NCBI GenBank assembly: GCA_016206995.1
Contig: JACQQN010000101.1
Location: 1-5,895 of the forward strand
DNA length: 5,895 nt
From: Candidatus Omnitrophota bacterium
Lineage (GTDB): Bacteria; Omnitrophota; Omnitrophia; Omnitrophales; Abzuiibacteriaceae
Direction of reading: 5' to 3'
The first letter of the stretch is position 1. The number at the start of each line of letters is the position of its first letter. Positions 1 through 5,895 of this stretch are shown here, piece after piece. Position numbers and translations under genes: made by a program. A model generated the notes under the pieces. The model made no database searches. It was not told the origin of the DNA and saw only the letters and a program-made list of their open reading frames with translations.

Positions 1-1054
1 AATAAATAATAGAACAAACAAGAAAAACACCAATTAAAAGCGAATCACGTACATCGCTAATCGCCCGCCGAATCGACTGGGCGCGGTCCGCAACCATGAT
101 GGTCTTAATTTCATCTTTCTTAAATTCGTTATATTCATCAAGAATTTTTCGGGTTTCTTTCGCAACCTCCACGGTATTGGCAACACTGATTTTCTTCACA
201 TACACTGAAACGTTCTGATTCAGATTGAGACGCGCGTAATCTTCCGGCTCCAAGTAGGAATCTTTAATGGTTGCAATTTCTTTCAATGGAATAATTGAAC
301 CTTGGCGGCTGATTTTGACTCCCATATCCCCAATTTCATCAATCTTTGTAAATGCGCCCATCGTCCGAATGGCGAATGAGTAGTCGCCTCGTTCATAATC
401 ACCCGCTAAAAGATTGAGGTTGCTTGCCCCAAGAATATCCATCACTTCTTCGATGGAAACGCTATACGCAACCATCTTGTCCCGATCAAGTTCAACTAAA
501 ATTTTCCGTTCCCGCCCCCCGTACACCTCAACGCTTGCAACTCCATTCAACCGTTCCAGAAGTGGTTTAAGTTCACTATCAACAATCGCACGAATTTCTT
601 CCGGTGTTTTCGTGTCTGAAATAACTGCGAATACAATCACGGCAGTGTCTGTGTCTGAGTAATTCGCAATGACTGGCTTTTCAATTTCAGGGGGAAGTTT
701 TGGTTTGACGCGTGAAAACTTTTCGCGTACTTCAAGAGCCGCAAAATTCATGTCGGTACCCGGCTCAAATTCAAGCGTGACACGGCTTTCGGCTTCCCGC
801 GAATTGGAATACATGGCTCGGAGCTTCCCAACAGTCGAAACCGCTTCTTCAACGGGGCGCGTAATCATGTGTTCCACTTCGCGCGGAGCTAAACCGCCGC
901 GGGCGCGGATGATGATGCTGATGATTCCGCTCGAAACACCTTGGTAAAGTTCAACCGGAAGCCTGAGAAGAGAGACGATTCCTAAAAAAACGAGGCTCAG
1001 AAAAATAACTGAAGTAAAAACTGGCCGCTTAACGGCTTGGCTGGGAAAACTCAT
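1..1054 (-). CDS. Second RND efflux permease, N-terminal 351 residues (partial, runs off window start)
   Basis: This is an inner-membrane, proton-driven RND (HAE-type) transporter subunit. The visible part reads MSFPSQAVKRPVFTSV..., with TM1 at about residues 10-30. The periplasmic porter motifs follow: PREVEHMITRPVEEAVS (57-73), the DMNFAALEVREKFSRVK segment (101-117), LNGVASVEVYGG (169-180), and the start of TM2 at about 335-351. A usual member is about 1020-1060 residues, so roughly two thirds is missing. Near residues 37-45 it reads YQGVSSGII, where most RND pumps carry two prolines (LFPxxxxPxV). ATG at 1054 is chosen because the KRPV motif sits at the normal distance and AAGGTGAG lies 8 bases upstream. 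The gene begins 5 bases after the stop of the other permease, so the two are surely co-transcribed. The sequence clearly differs from its neighbour, which argues for a paralogous partner and not a recent duplicate. Substrate is unknown. The reading frame in the last ~20 bases at the window edge is questionable. Confidence 0.93.
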   Translation of the reverse strand, partial: MSFPSQAVKRPVFTSVIFLSLVFLGIVSLLRLPVELYQGVSSGIISIIIRARGGLAPREVEHMITRPVEEAVSTVGKLRAMYSNSREAESRVTLEFEPGTDMNFAALEVREKFSRVKPKLPPEIEKPVIANYSDTDTAVIVFAVISDTKTPEEIRAIVDSELKPLLERLNGVASVEVYGGRERKILVELDRDKMVAYSVSIEEVMDILGASNLNLLAGDYERGDYSFAIRTMGAFTKIDEIGDMGVKISRQGSIIPLKEIATIKDSYLEPEDYARLNLNQNVSVYVKKISVANTVEVAKETRKILDEYNEFKKDEIKTIMVADRAQSIRRAISDVRDSLLIGVFLVCSIIY

Positions 1055-1059
1055 GAGCG

Positions 1060-4000
1060 TTACTCACCTTTTTCTTCCTCAAGAATACTCTCATCGAGTT
1101 CAGGAACCCCTGTCAAGGAATCGGCAAGGCGCACCACCAATACATACACAGCAGGAATTACGAACAACGTCAGGAGCGTTCCGCTCATCACCCCACCGCC
1201 CATGGCAATGGCCAGTGGCGCTTGAAGTTCGGCGCCCTCACCAATCCCGAGCGCAAGAGGAATTAAACCCGCAAGTGTGGTCAATGCAGACATCACAATT
1301 GGACGAAAGCGCACGAATGAAGACTCGATGGACGCTGAAACCAGTTCCTCGCCGGCCATCCGGCGCTGATTGATGAAGTCGATCAACACAATAGCATTAT
1401 TCACCACGGTGCCGGCAAGAATCATAATCCCTAAAAGTGAAATAGTGCTTACCGAAGTTCCTGTGAGCCATAAGGCAAGTGCAACACCAAACATCGCAAG
1501 CGGAACTGTCAGCATGATAATGAGTGGTTGAACAAAAGACTCAAATTGAGCTGCCATAATCATATAGTTAAGAACCAGCGCCAATACAATCACGTAAGCA
1601 ATTGAACGAAATGATTCTTTCACCTCTTTTGCTTTTCCGACAAGTTTAACCTCATACGCGTTAGGCCTCTCGATTCGAGATACCGCCTCAGAAACCCCCA
1701 TCAAAACATCTTTTTCTTTAAAGCCGCGCTGAATGGATGCGGTCACCATCAGTGTCCGGATTTGATCTTTTCGCCTGATTTCGCTTGGGCCATAACCCGG
1801 CTTAATCGTGGCAACCCCTTTCAACGGAACTGTCACATGCAAATGGTCGCTATAAACCAAAAGGTCTCGCAATTTATCAACATCCACCCGATCACTTTTC
1901 TTCAGGCGGACGCGGACATCAACTTCACGGCCTGCTTCTTTGAATTCAGTAGCAACAGCACCATCCAATGCTGCCTTCGCTGTCAATGAGATATCCCGCG
2001 CAGAAATTCCATAAAGAGATGCTTTTTTCTTGTCAATTTCAATTTTAGTTTCAGGAGACGGCTCTCCCACGTCATCCGAAATATCCACAACGCCCGGAAT
2101 TTCGCGAATCTTTTTCTTAATTTCTTCAGCAAGCGATTGCAGGTATGCAAGATCATACCCTTTGATCTCGACGCCAATCGGCCGGCCTCCTGTCGTTGCA
2201 AATTCATACTCACTTTCTTGCATCATGTATTCGATGTCTGCCTTTTCTAAATGTTCCGTCTCGACCATTTTCTGAAGCTCGTGAAGCACCGTATACGATG
2301 ACCGTTTACGGTCAGTTTTGAGTGTTACCAAAAGAAGTCCCTGAGACGGCCTGAGTGTTTCGACGCGTACTTCTCCGGCTTTCGCGGTCGTTGACGAACC
2401 AATGGTGACTTGGATATTTTCAACTTCCGGAATGCTTCGCAAACGGTTTTCGATCACACCCACGACGGCATCCGTTGCATCAATGGTTGAACCAACCGGC
2501 AAATTAACCTTCACAAGAAATTGGCCCTGGTCAACTTTTGGAATCACTTCCGTATCCAGGGTTCTGAAAAGAAAAAGGCCAACCAAAAATGAAATAATTC
2601 CAATGCTTAAGATTTGAATAAAAATAGCATTTTGAGATTTGGGCGATAATTTCTGAAAAAAACCTTGGGTTCGAGCCTGAAGCTCATGAACTTTCGTATT
2701 CTTTTTTCTTGGATGAACATGAACCGCTGCCATAGGAATCAGCCAAACTGAAACTAAAAAAGAAATATTGGAAGAATGAATCACAGCCCATGAAAGGTCT
2801 TTAAATAACTGCCCGGCGATACCTGGCACAAAAATAATCAGCGGCAAAAACACAGCGTCCGTGGTCAACGTTGACGAAAGCACTGGCCAAAAAACTTCGT
2901 TTGTTCCCCGGATGGAGGACTCTTCCGGTGAATGGCCTTCCTCTCTCAACCGGAAAATATTTTCAATGACCACAATACAGTTATCAACGATCATTCCAGT
3001 CCCGAGCGCCATCCCGGCGAGTGACATCGTATTCAGTGTAATCCCTTGAAGTTTCAGAAACAAAAAGGAACCCATCACAGAAATGGGGATGGAAAGCGCA
3101 ACAATTCCAGAGCTCCGTGGGTCCCGCAAGAAAAGAAGAAGAACAAACGCCGCTAAGATGCCACCTTCAATGGCGTTATTGCGTGTGCTTGCAATGGCAC
3201 TTTTGATAAACGCCGAATGGTCGTAAACAATTTCAACATGAACCCCGCGCGCTTCAAGTTCATCATGAAGAAATGCGATGGTTTGCTTGATTTGTTTTAC
3301 TAAATCAACGGCGTTGGTTGTCGCCTGTTTTTGAATTGCAAGCGAAACATTTTCTTTTTGATTATACCGGGAAATTGTTGTTTTCTCGCGGAAGCTGTCT
3401 CGAATCTCTGCAATGTCATGAAGCAGCACCATTCTCTTGTCTGAAATACCTTTTTCAAGCCCTTCGCGTTTGGTGTCAAGCGTTTCCCGGGGTCCTCGTG
3501 ACCCGCGTTCGATAAACCCGGTATTCACTCGTTCAAAATTTTCGTTGGCATCTGTCTTGACAACCGTATAACCAATTTCACCGACGGAACGAAACTCGCC
3601 GACCGTGCGAATTAAATATTCATAAAGACCTTTTTTGATACTGCCAGCTGGATAGGAAATATTAGCGGCGTCCACTTGATCGATCACTTCCAAAATGGAA
3701 ACACCTGCCGCTTGCATGGGACCTTGATCCAAATCCACAATAATTTCTCGATCAAGGCCGCCCGAAACCGTCACAGAGGCGACTCCTTCCACTTTTTCCA
3801 AGTTGTCACGAAGGGTGTGCTCTGAAATGGATTTCAAATCGCTGGGCGGAAGCTTTCCGGTGACAGATAAAATCATGATGGGTCGCGACAACGGATCAAA
3901 TTTTAAAACAACGGGGTCTTCAGATTCTTTCGGAAGCCTTTCTTTGACAAGATCAATTTTCTCCCGAACTGCGAGAGCTGCAAAATCAATATTTTGATTC

Positions 4001-4290
4001 CAATTGAAGGAAACAGTAATCGTACTTTTTCCTTCCCGTGAAGTTGACTCAATGCGCCTCAAACCACTCACCGAACTAATGGTTTCTTCAAGTGGTTTTG
4101 TAATCAACGTTTCGATTTCTTCAGGAGCAGCGTTCACATAATCGGTAACCACTGTAATTTGTGGGAAATTAATCCGAGGAAATAATTCTTGCGGGAGTTC
4201 CAAAATTGCAACCAACCCCATAAACACAATCCCTGTGAATACCATCACGGTCGTCACGGGACGTTTGATTGCGTATTCTGGAAGCGTCAT
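1060..4290 (-). CDS. RND efflux permease (HAE-type), complete, 1076 aa
   Basis: This is an inner-membrane RND pump that would exchange protons for a substrate and pass it to the adaptor and outer-membrane channel. It has the two-fold RND layout. TM1 is at about 11-31, then porter domain 1 with APEEIETLITKPLEE (55-69), VEGVASVTVSGG (167-178) and SLAIQKQ (316-322). TM2-TM6 span about 372-522, TM7 about 556-576, the second porter domain about 580-890, and TM8-TM12 about 895-1055. TM4 carries GMIVDNCIVVIENI: Asp436 is kept but the second acidic residue of AcrB is Asn437. TM10 carries VNNAIVLIDFINQ (963-975), so the AcrB lysine is absent. Both are typical of the SwrC/YerP-like branch. A charged stretch at about 245-290 looks like an insertion of some 35 residues in the first periplasmic domain. 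ATG at 4290 is the only start, because an in-frame TAA lies at 4321-4323 and the MTLPEYAIKRPV opening fits the family. No good Shine-Dalgarno precedes it. The tail after TM12 is short and acidic. Substrate cannot be told. Confidence 0.96.
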   Translation of the reverse strand: MTLPEYAIKRPVTTVMVFTGIVFMGLVAILELPQELFPRINFPQITVVTDYVNAAPEEIETLITKPLEETISSVSGLRRIESTSREGKSTITVSFNWNQNIDFAALAVREKIDLVKERLPKESEDPVVLKFDPLSRPIMILSVTGKLPPSDLKSISEHTLRDNLEKVEGVASVTVSGGLDREIIVDLDQGPMQAAGVSILEVIDQVDAANISYPAGSIKKGLYEYLIRTVGEFRSVGEIGYTVVKTDANENFERVNTGFIERGSRGPRETLDTKREGLEKGISDKRMVLLHDIAEIRDSFREKTTISRYNQKENVSLAIQKQATTNAVDLVKQIKQTIAFLHDELEARGVHVEIVYDHSAFIKSAIASTRNNAIEGGILAAFVLLLFLRDPRSSGIVALSIPISVMGSFLFLKLQGITLNTMSLAGMALGTGMIVDNCIVVIENIFRLREEGHSPEESSIRGTNEVFWPVLSSTLTTDAVFLPLIIFVPGIAGQLFKDLSWAVIHSSNISFLVSVWLIPMAAVHVHPRKKNTKVHELQARTQGFFQKLSPKSQNAIFIQILSIGIISFLVGLFLFRTLDTEVIPKVDQGQFLVKVNLPVGSTIDATDAVVGVIENRLRSIPEVENIQVTIGSSTTAKAGEVRVETLRPSQGLLLVTLKTDRKRSSYTVLHELQKMVETEHLEKADIEYMMQESEYEFATTGGRPIGVEIKGYDLAYLQSLAEEIKKKIREIPGVVDISDDVGEPSPETKIEIDKKKASLYGISARDISLTAKAALDGAVATEFKEAGREVDVRVRLKKSDRVDVDKLRDLLVYSDHLHVTVPLKGVATIKPGYGPSEIRRKDQIRTLMVTASIQRGFKEKDVLMGVSEAVSRIERPNAYEVKLVGKAKEVKESFRSIAYVIVLALVLNYMIMAAQFESFVQPLIIMLTVPLAMFGVALALWLTGTSVSTISLLGIMILAGTVVNNAIVLIDFINQRRMAGEELVSASIESSFVRFRPIVMSALTTLAGLIPLALGIGEGAELQAPLAIAMGGGVMSGTLLTLFVIPAVYVLVVRLADSLTGVPELDESILEEEKGE
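1063..1070 (-). promoter_or_regulatory. Ribosome binding site of the second RND permease
   Basis: AAGGTGAG on the minus strand lies 8 bases before the ATG at 1054. It sits inside the last codons of the upstream permease gene (encoding the KGE end). This supports the chosen start and suggests translational coupling of the two permeases. Confidence 0.7.
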
Positions 4291-4394
4291 TGATTGAAAA
4301 CCAGCGATAAGGGATAAGCGTTAAGCGATAAGTAACTCCTTTTCAGTGATGCTTCATTCCATCGTGCAAAAATTTTTCTAAAATAATTTACCAT
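4287..4394 (-). other. Possible 35-codon leader ORF overlapping the permease start
   Basis: ATG at 4394-4392 opens a 35-residue reading frame (begins MVNYFRKIFARWNEASLK, ends LVFNQ). Its TGA stop at 4289-4287 overlaps the permease ATG as ATGA. An AAGGG lies about 10 bases before its ATG. The peptide is basic and not recognised. It may be chance, but the exact 4-base overlap with a gene that lacks its own Shine-Dalgarno would suit translational coupling. The 3' arm of the repeat stem lies inside this frame, so translating ribosomes would melt the stem. Evidence is positional only. Confidence 0.25.
4303..4332. repeat. Array of four 7-base units (GCGATAA-like), left arm
   Basis: On the plus strand the units GCGATAA (4304-4310), GGGATAA (4311-4317), GCGTTAA (4318-4324) and GCGATAA (4325-4331) follow each other without gaps, followed by a further G. 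The array is the inverted partner of the one at 4400-4425. It lies immediately upstream of the permease start, ending about 13 bases from the ATG. Confidence 0.75.
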
Positions 4395-4399
4395 TTTAA

Positions 4400-4425
4400 C
4401 TTAGCCCTTACCCCTTATCGCTTAC
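4400..4425. repeat. Array of three 7-base units, inverted right arm
   Basis: On the minus strand the units GCGATAA, GGGGTAA and GGGCTAA follow a GTAA remnant. The arm matches the left array over about 23 bases with three differences, one of which becomes a G-U pair in RNA. The transcript could fold into a stem of about 16 uninterrupted pairs plus a weaker extension, around a loop of roughly 70 bases. The right arm starts 8 bases after the adaptor stop codon. Confidence 0.75.
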
Positions 4426-4433
4426 AACTGAAT

Positions 4434-5666
4434 CTACAACTCAGCTTCTTGTGTCTCAATCACTCGAACTTGCGTCTCATCTTTCAACCGGTCGAGACCC
4501 GTGATGGCCACCAAATCACCTTCTTTCACGCCCGAATCAACCTGAGCATAATCCGTTCGCTGATAACCAATCACCACTGGCTGCGTGTGAACCGTTTTTG
4601 TATCCGGATCAATCACGAAAACAGAATAATCACTTTCCTTTCCTTGCAAAGAGTCTGTCGGAAGGACAAGTGTATTTTTCTTTTGGTAAAGCAAAATTTT
4701 GATTCGCGCAAACATGCCGGGCACTAATAAATTTTCAAGGTTTTCAATTCGGACTTTAACAGTTGCGGTCCTGCTTTCACCAATCACGGCACTTCCAATA
4801 CTTTCTACGGTCCCTTCAAAAGTTTTATCTGGATAGGCGTCCAAAAACACTTTTGCTTTTTGGCCGAGCGACAGTTTGCTGAGGTCGCGTTCGGTTACGC
4901 CAAACTCCGCTACGACTTGATCGGTAGATAAATGCGTTCCAATCAGTGTATTTTGTGTAATCGCCTCACCCTCTTCAATGTGGAGTTCACCGATGGTTCC
5001 TCGAGTTGGCGCATAAAGGTTTGATTTCTCAAGCATCACTTCGTTTGCTTTAGCTTCCAGAGAAGCAGCTTGGACATCATATTTTGCACTTTCAACTTCA
5101 AGTCTTACTTTGTCAAGTGTGGTTTGAGGGATTGCTCCAATTTGAAAAAGTTTTTCGTGTTCTTTTTCTTTCTCTTGGGCAATTTGAAGCGCAGTTTCTG
5201 ATTTACTGCGTTCTGCTTGGGCGCGTTTGAGCCGGAGCAAAATGTCATCTTGTTTGAGTGAAATGAGAAGCGCACCTTCTTCATAACGCTCACCTTCGCG
5301 ATAATTGACAGCGCTCACAACTCCCGGTATTTCAAAACTTAATTTAAATTCAACGCCTCCCTTGATCGTTCCAAGCGCATTTAAAGAATCTTCGTAATTG
5401 TAGCGGCCCACTTTGAATGCTTTGACGGCAACGACTTGATCCTTTTCTTCCTGGGGTGCTTCTGTGGGTGCAACACCTTGAGGTGCAATGAAAAAGTGAT
5501 GAATCAAAAATCCACAACCAGCCAAAATTAAAAGCCAGAGAAAAAGTTTACGGGCTCCAGGAGAAACCAAAAAGCGCGCAAGGCGGTAGGAAAATTTCAC
5601 GAAGGGATTGGGCGGAGGTTGCGGTGCCGGGTCTTTCACGGGTCCATGCGGTGATTCAATTTCCAT
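4434..5666 (-). CDS. RND efflux periplasmic adaptor (membrane-fusion protein), 410 aa
   Basis: This is an HlyD/AcrA-type adaptor that would bridge the inner-membrane permeases and the outer-membrane channel. It has a proline-rich, basic N-terminus (1-40, including PAPQPPPNP) and one hydrophobic segment at about 41-61 (LFLWLLILAGCGFLIHHFFI). A first half-lipoyl strand set follows at about 105-140, an alpha-helical hairpin at about 140-213 with tip LFQIGAIPQTTLDKV, and a second half-lipoyl part at 214-245 (NLYAPTRGTIGELHIEEGE). Next come a beta-barrel domain at about 250-325 (LVPGMFARIKI near its end) and a membrane-proximal domain at about 330-405 (VLPTDSL, GVKEGDLVAITGLDRL). The usual RLS tip motif is degenerate. 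ATG at 5666 is preferred: AAGGAAAGAG lies 10 bases upstream, while the frame stays open to an ATG at 5744 only by running through the 88-bp repeat. The segment contains LAGC (48-51), a possible lipobox, but a 40-residue leader is unusual for a lipoprotein; a simple membrane anchor is as likely. The stop is TAG. Confidence 0.95.
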   Translation of the reverse strand: MEIESPHGPVKDPAPQPPPNPFVKFSYRLARFLVSPGARKLFLWLLILAGCGFLIHHFFIAPQGVAPTEAPQEEKDQVVAVKAFKVGRYNYEDSLNALGTIKGGVEFKLSFEIPGVVSAVNYREGERYEEGALLISLKQDDILLRLKRAQAERSKSETALQIAQEKEKEHEKLFQIGAIPQTTLDKVRLEVESAKYDVQAASLEAKANEVMLEKSNLYAPTRGTIGELHIEEGEAITQNTLIGTHLSTDQVVAEFGVTERDLSKLSLGQKAKVFLDAYPDKTFEGTVESIGSAVIGESRTATVKVRIENLENLLVPGMFARIKILLYQKKNTLVLPTDSLQGKESDYSVFVIDPDTKTVHTQPVVIGYQRTDYAQVDSGVKEGDLVAITGLDRLKDETQVRVIETQEAEL

Positions 5667-5676
5667 AATCAATAGT

Positions 5677-5686
5677 CTCTTTCCTT
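5677..5686 (-). promoter_or_regulatory. Ribosome binding site deciding the adaptor start
   Basis: AAGGAAAGAG on the minus strand lies 10 bases before the ATG at 5666. The in-frame ATGs further upstream (5696, 5714, 5744) have no such sequence and lie within the palindromic repeat. This supports the shorter 410-residue product. Confidence 0.55.
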
Positions 5687-5691
5687 TTTTG

Positions 5692-5779
5692 GTCATTGCG
5701 AGGACTGGCCGCATAGCGGCTGAGACGAAGCAATCTGGAAACATAGATTGCCACGCCCCGTTTCGGGGCTCGCAATGAC
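5692..5779. repeat. 88-bp palindromic intergenic repeat (REP/MITE-like)
   Basis: The ends are an 11-bp perfect inverted repeat, GTCATTGCGAG (5692-5702) against CTCGCAATGAC (5769-5779). Inside are a hairpin GCCGC-ATA-GCGGC (5708-5720), an inner 7-bp pair GCAATCT (5730-5736) with AGATTGC (5745-5751), and a second hairpin CCCCG-TTT-CGGGG (5756-5768). The whole can fold as a cross or clover shape on either strand. The motif TCATTGCGAG...GCAATCT resembles short dispersed repeats I recall from many unrelated bacterial genomes, but I could not search. It begins 6 bases after the stop of the channel gene. No transposase is present, so if it is mobile it depends on one encoded elsewhere. It could also act as an mRNA stabiliser or a partial transcription stop. 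Confidence 0.85.
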
Positions 5780-5785
5780 ACTTTT

Positions 5786-5895
5786 CTATCCCTCAATCCG
5801 CAAATAATCGCGAACGCCGATCGCGCGATTTAAATTAACTTTTGCGGCATAAAAATCAGCAAGCGCTTTATAAAGCTTCCCGCGCTCTTCATCGT
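5786..5895 (-). CDS. TolC-like outer-membrane efflux channel, C-terminal 35 residues (partial)
   Basis: Only the end of the gene lies in the window. It reads DEERGKLYKALADFYAAKVN followed by LNRAIGVRDYLRIEG and a TAG stop (5786-5788). The pattern of a helix with YxALADFYAAKVNLNRAIG is the usual C-terminal end of TolC/OprM-family channels, where the last periplasmic helix carries an A-x-x-x-L-N-x-A-x-G signature. The gene lies directly upstream of an adaptor and two RND permeases on the same strand. That context strongly supports its role as the exit duct of this pump. Its start, signal peptide and barrel strands are beyond the window. Confidence 0.85.
   Translation of the reverse strand, partial: DEERGKLYKALADFYAAKVNLNRAIGVRDYLRIEG

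Larger units (their letters stand above)
4291..4433 (-). other. 143-base gap between adaptor and permease genes
   Basis: This non-coding (or leader-coding) gap holds two inverted 7-base repeat arrays, an A/T-rich core of about 68 bases with an AAAAATTTTT tract at 4368-4377, and a strong AAAAGGAG at 4337-4344. I see no convincing -35/-10 pair on the minus strand and no stem followed by a T run. It is therefore not clearly a promoter or a factor-independent terminator. Confidence 0.6.

Noticed and set aside
1983..2213. Minus-strand open frame of 76 codons within the permease, and a similar one at 5105-5293 within the adaptor
   Set aside because: Both are alternative frames of clearly coding sequence, with low-complexity Lys/Arg/Leu-rich translations and no sign of independent expression.
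4303..4425. CRISPR-like array
   Set aside because: The units are 7 bases, contiguous, without spacers, and face each other; this is not a CRISPR layout.
4303..4425. Factor-independent terminator between adaptor and permease
   Set aside because: The stem has a loop of about 70 bases and no T run follows its 3' arm on the minus strand; the permease would also be cut off from its operon.
414..4727. Many plus-strand open frames of 62-106 codons (for example 414-662, 669-947, 1053-1373, 4449-4727)
   Set aside because: They lie antisense to well-supported RND and adaptor genes, show no recognisable domains, and their translations are typical of shadow frames.
5667..5744. Upstream in-frame ATGs that extend the adaptor to 436 residues
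   Set aside because: The extra codons lie mostly inside the 88-bp palindromic repeat and have no ribosome binding site; the ATG at 5666 has one and gives a normal adaptor N-terminus.
5756..5768. CCCCG-TTT-CGGGG hairpin as a terminator of the channel gene
   Set aside because: The stem is short, belongs to the larger palindrome, and is not followed by a T run on the minus strand.

Overview
The window holds a single gene cluster read entirely on the minus strand, so transcription runs from high to low coordinates. It encodes a tripartite RND efflux system of a diderm (Gram-negative-type) bacterium. In transcription order it contains: the last 35 residues of a TolC-like outer-membrane channel (5786-5895, cut by the window end); a periplasmic adaptor / membrane-fusion protein (4434-5666); a complete RND permease of 1076 residues (1060-4290); and the first 351 residues of a second, different RND permease (1-1054, cut by the window start). 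Together these cover outer-membrane exit duct, periplasmic adaptor and two inner-membrane proton-driven pumps. Two non-identical adjacent permeases recall the MdtB/MdtC arrangement.

The spacing is uneven. The two permease genes are separated by only 5 bases, with the ribosome binding site of the second lying inside the end of the first. The two upstream junctions instead carry repeats. Between the channel and adaptor genes lies an 88-bp palindromic element with 11-bp perfect terminal inverted repeats and two internal hairpins. Between the adaptor and first permease lies a 143-bp gap with two facing arrays of a 7-base unit (GCGATAA-like) that can pair into a long stem. That gap also holds a possible 35-codon leader ORF whose stop overlaps the permease start as ATGA, and an apparently stranded Shine-Dalgarno sequence.

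The organism cannot be named from this sequence. Base composition looks moderate, and the permease style (KRPVTTV start, long APEEIETLITKPLEE motif, VDN in TM4 and VNN in TM10) fits environmental, uncultured diderm lineages. My loose impression is something like Omnitrophota, but this is a recollection and not a result. The substrate of the pump is unknown. No RNA genes, CRISPR arrays, transposases or regulator genes are visible. The operon promoter must lie beyond the right edge.
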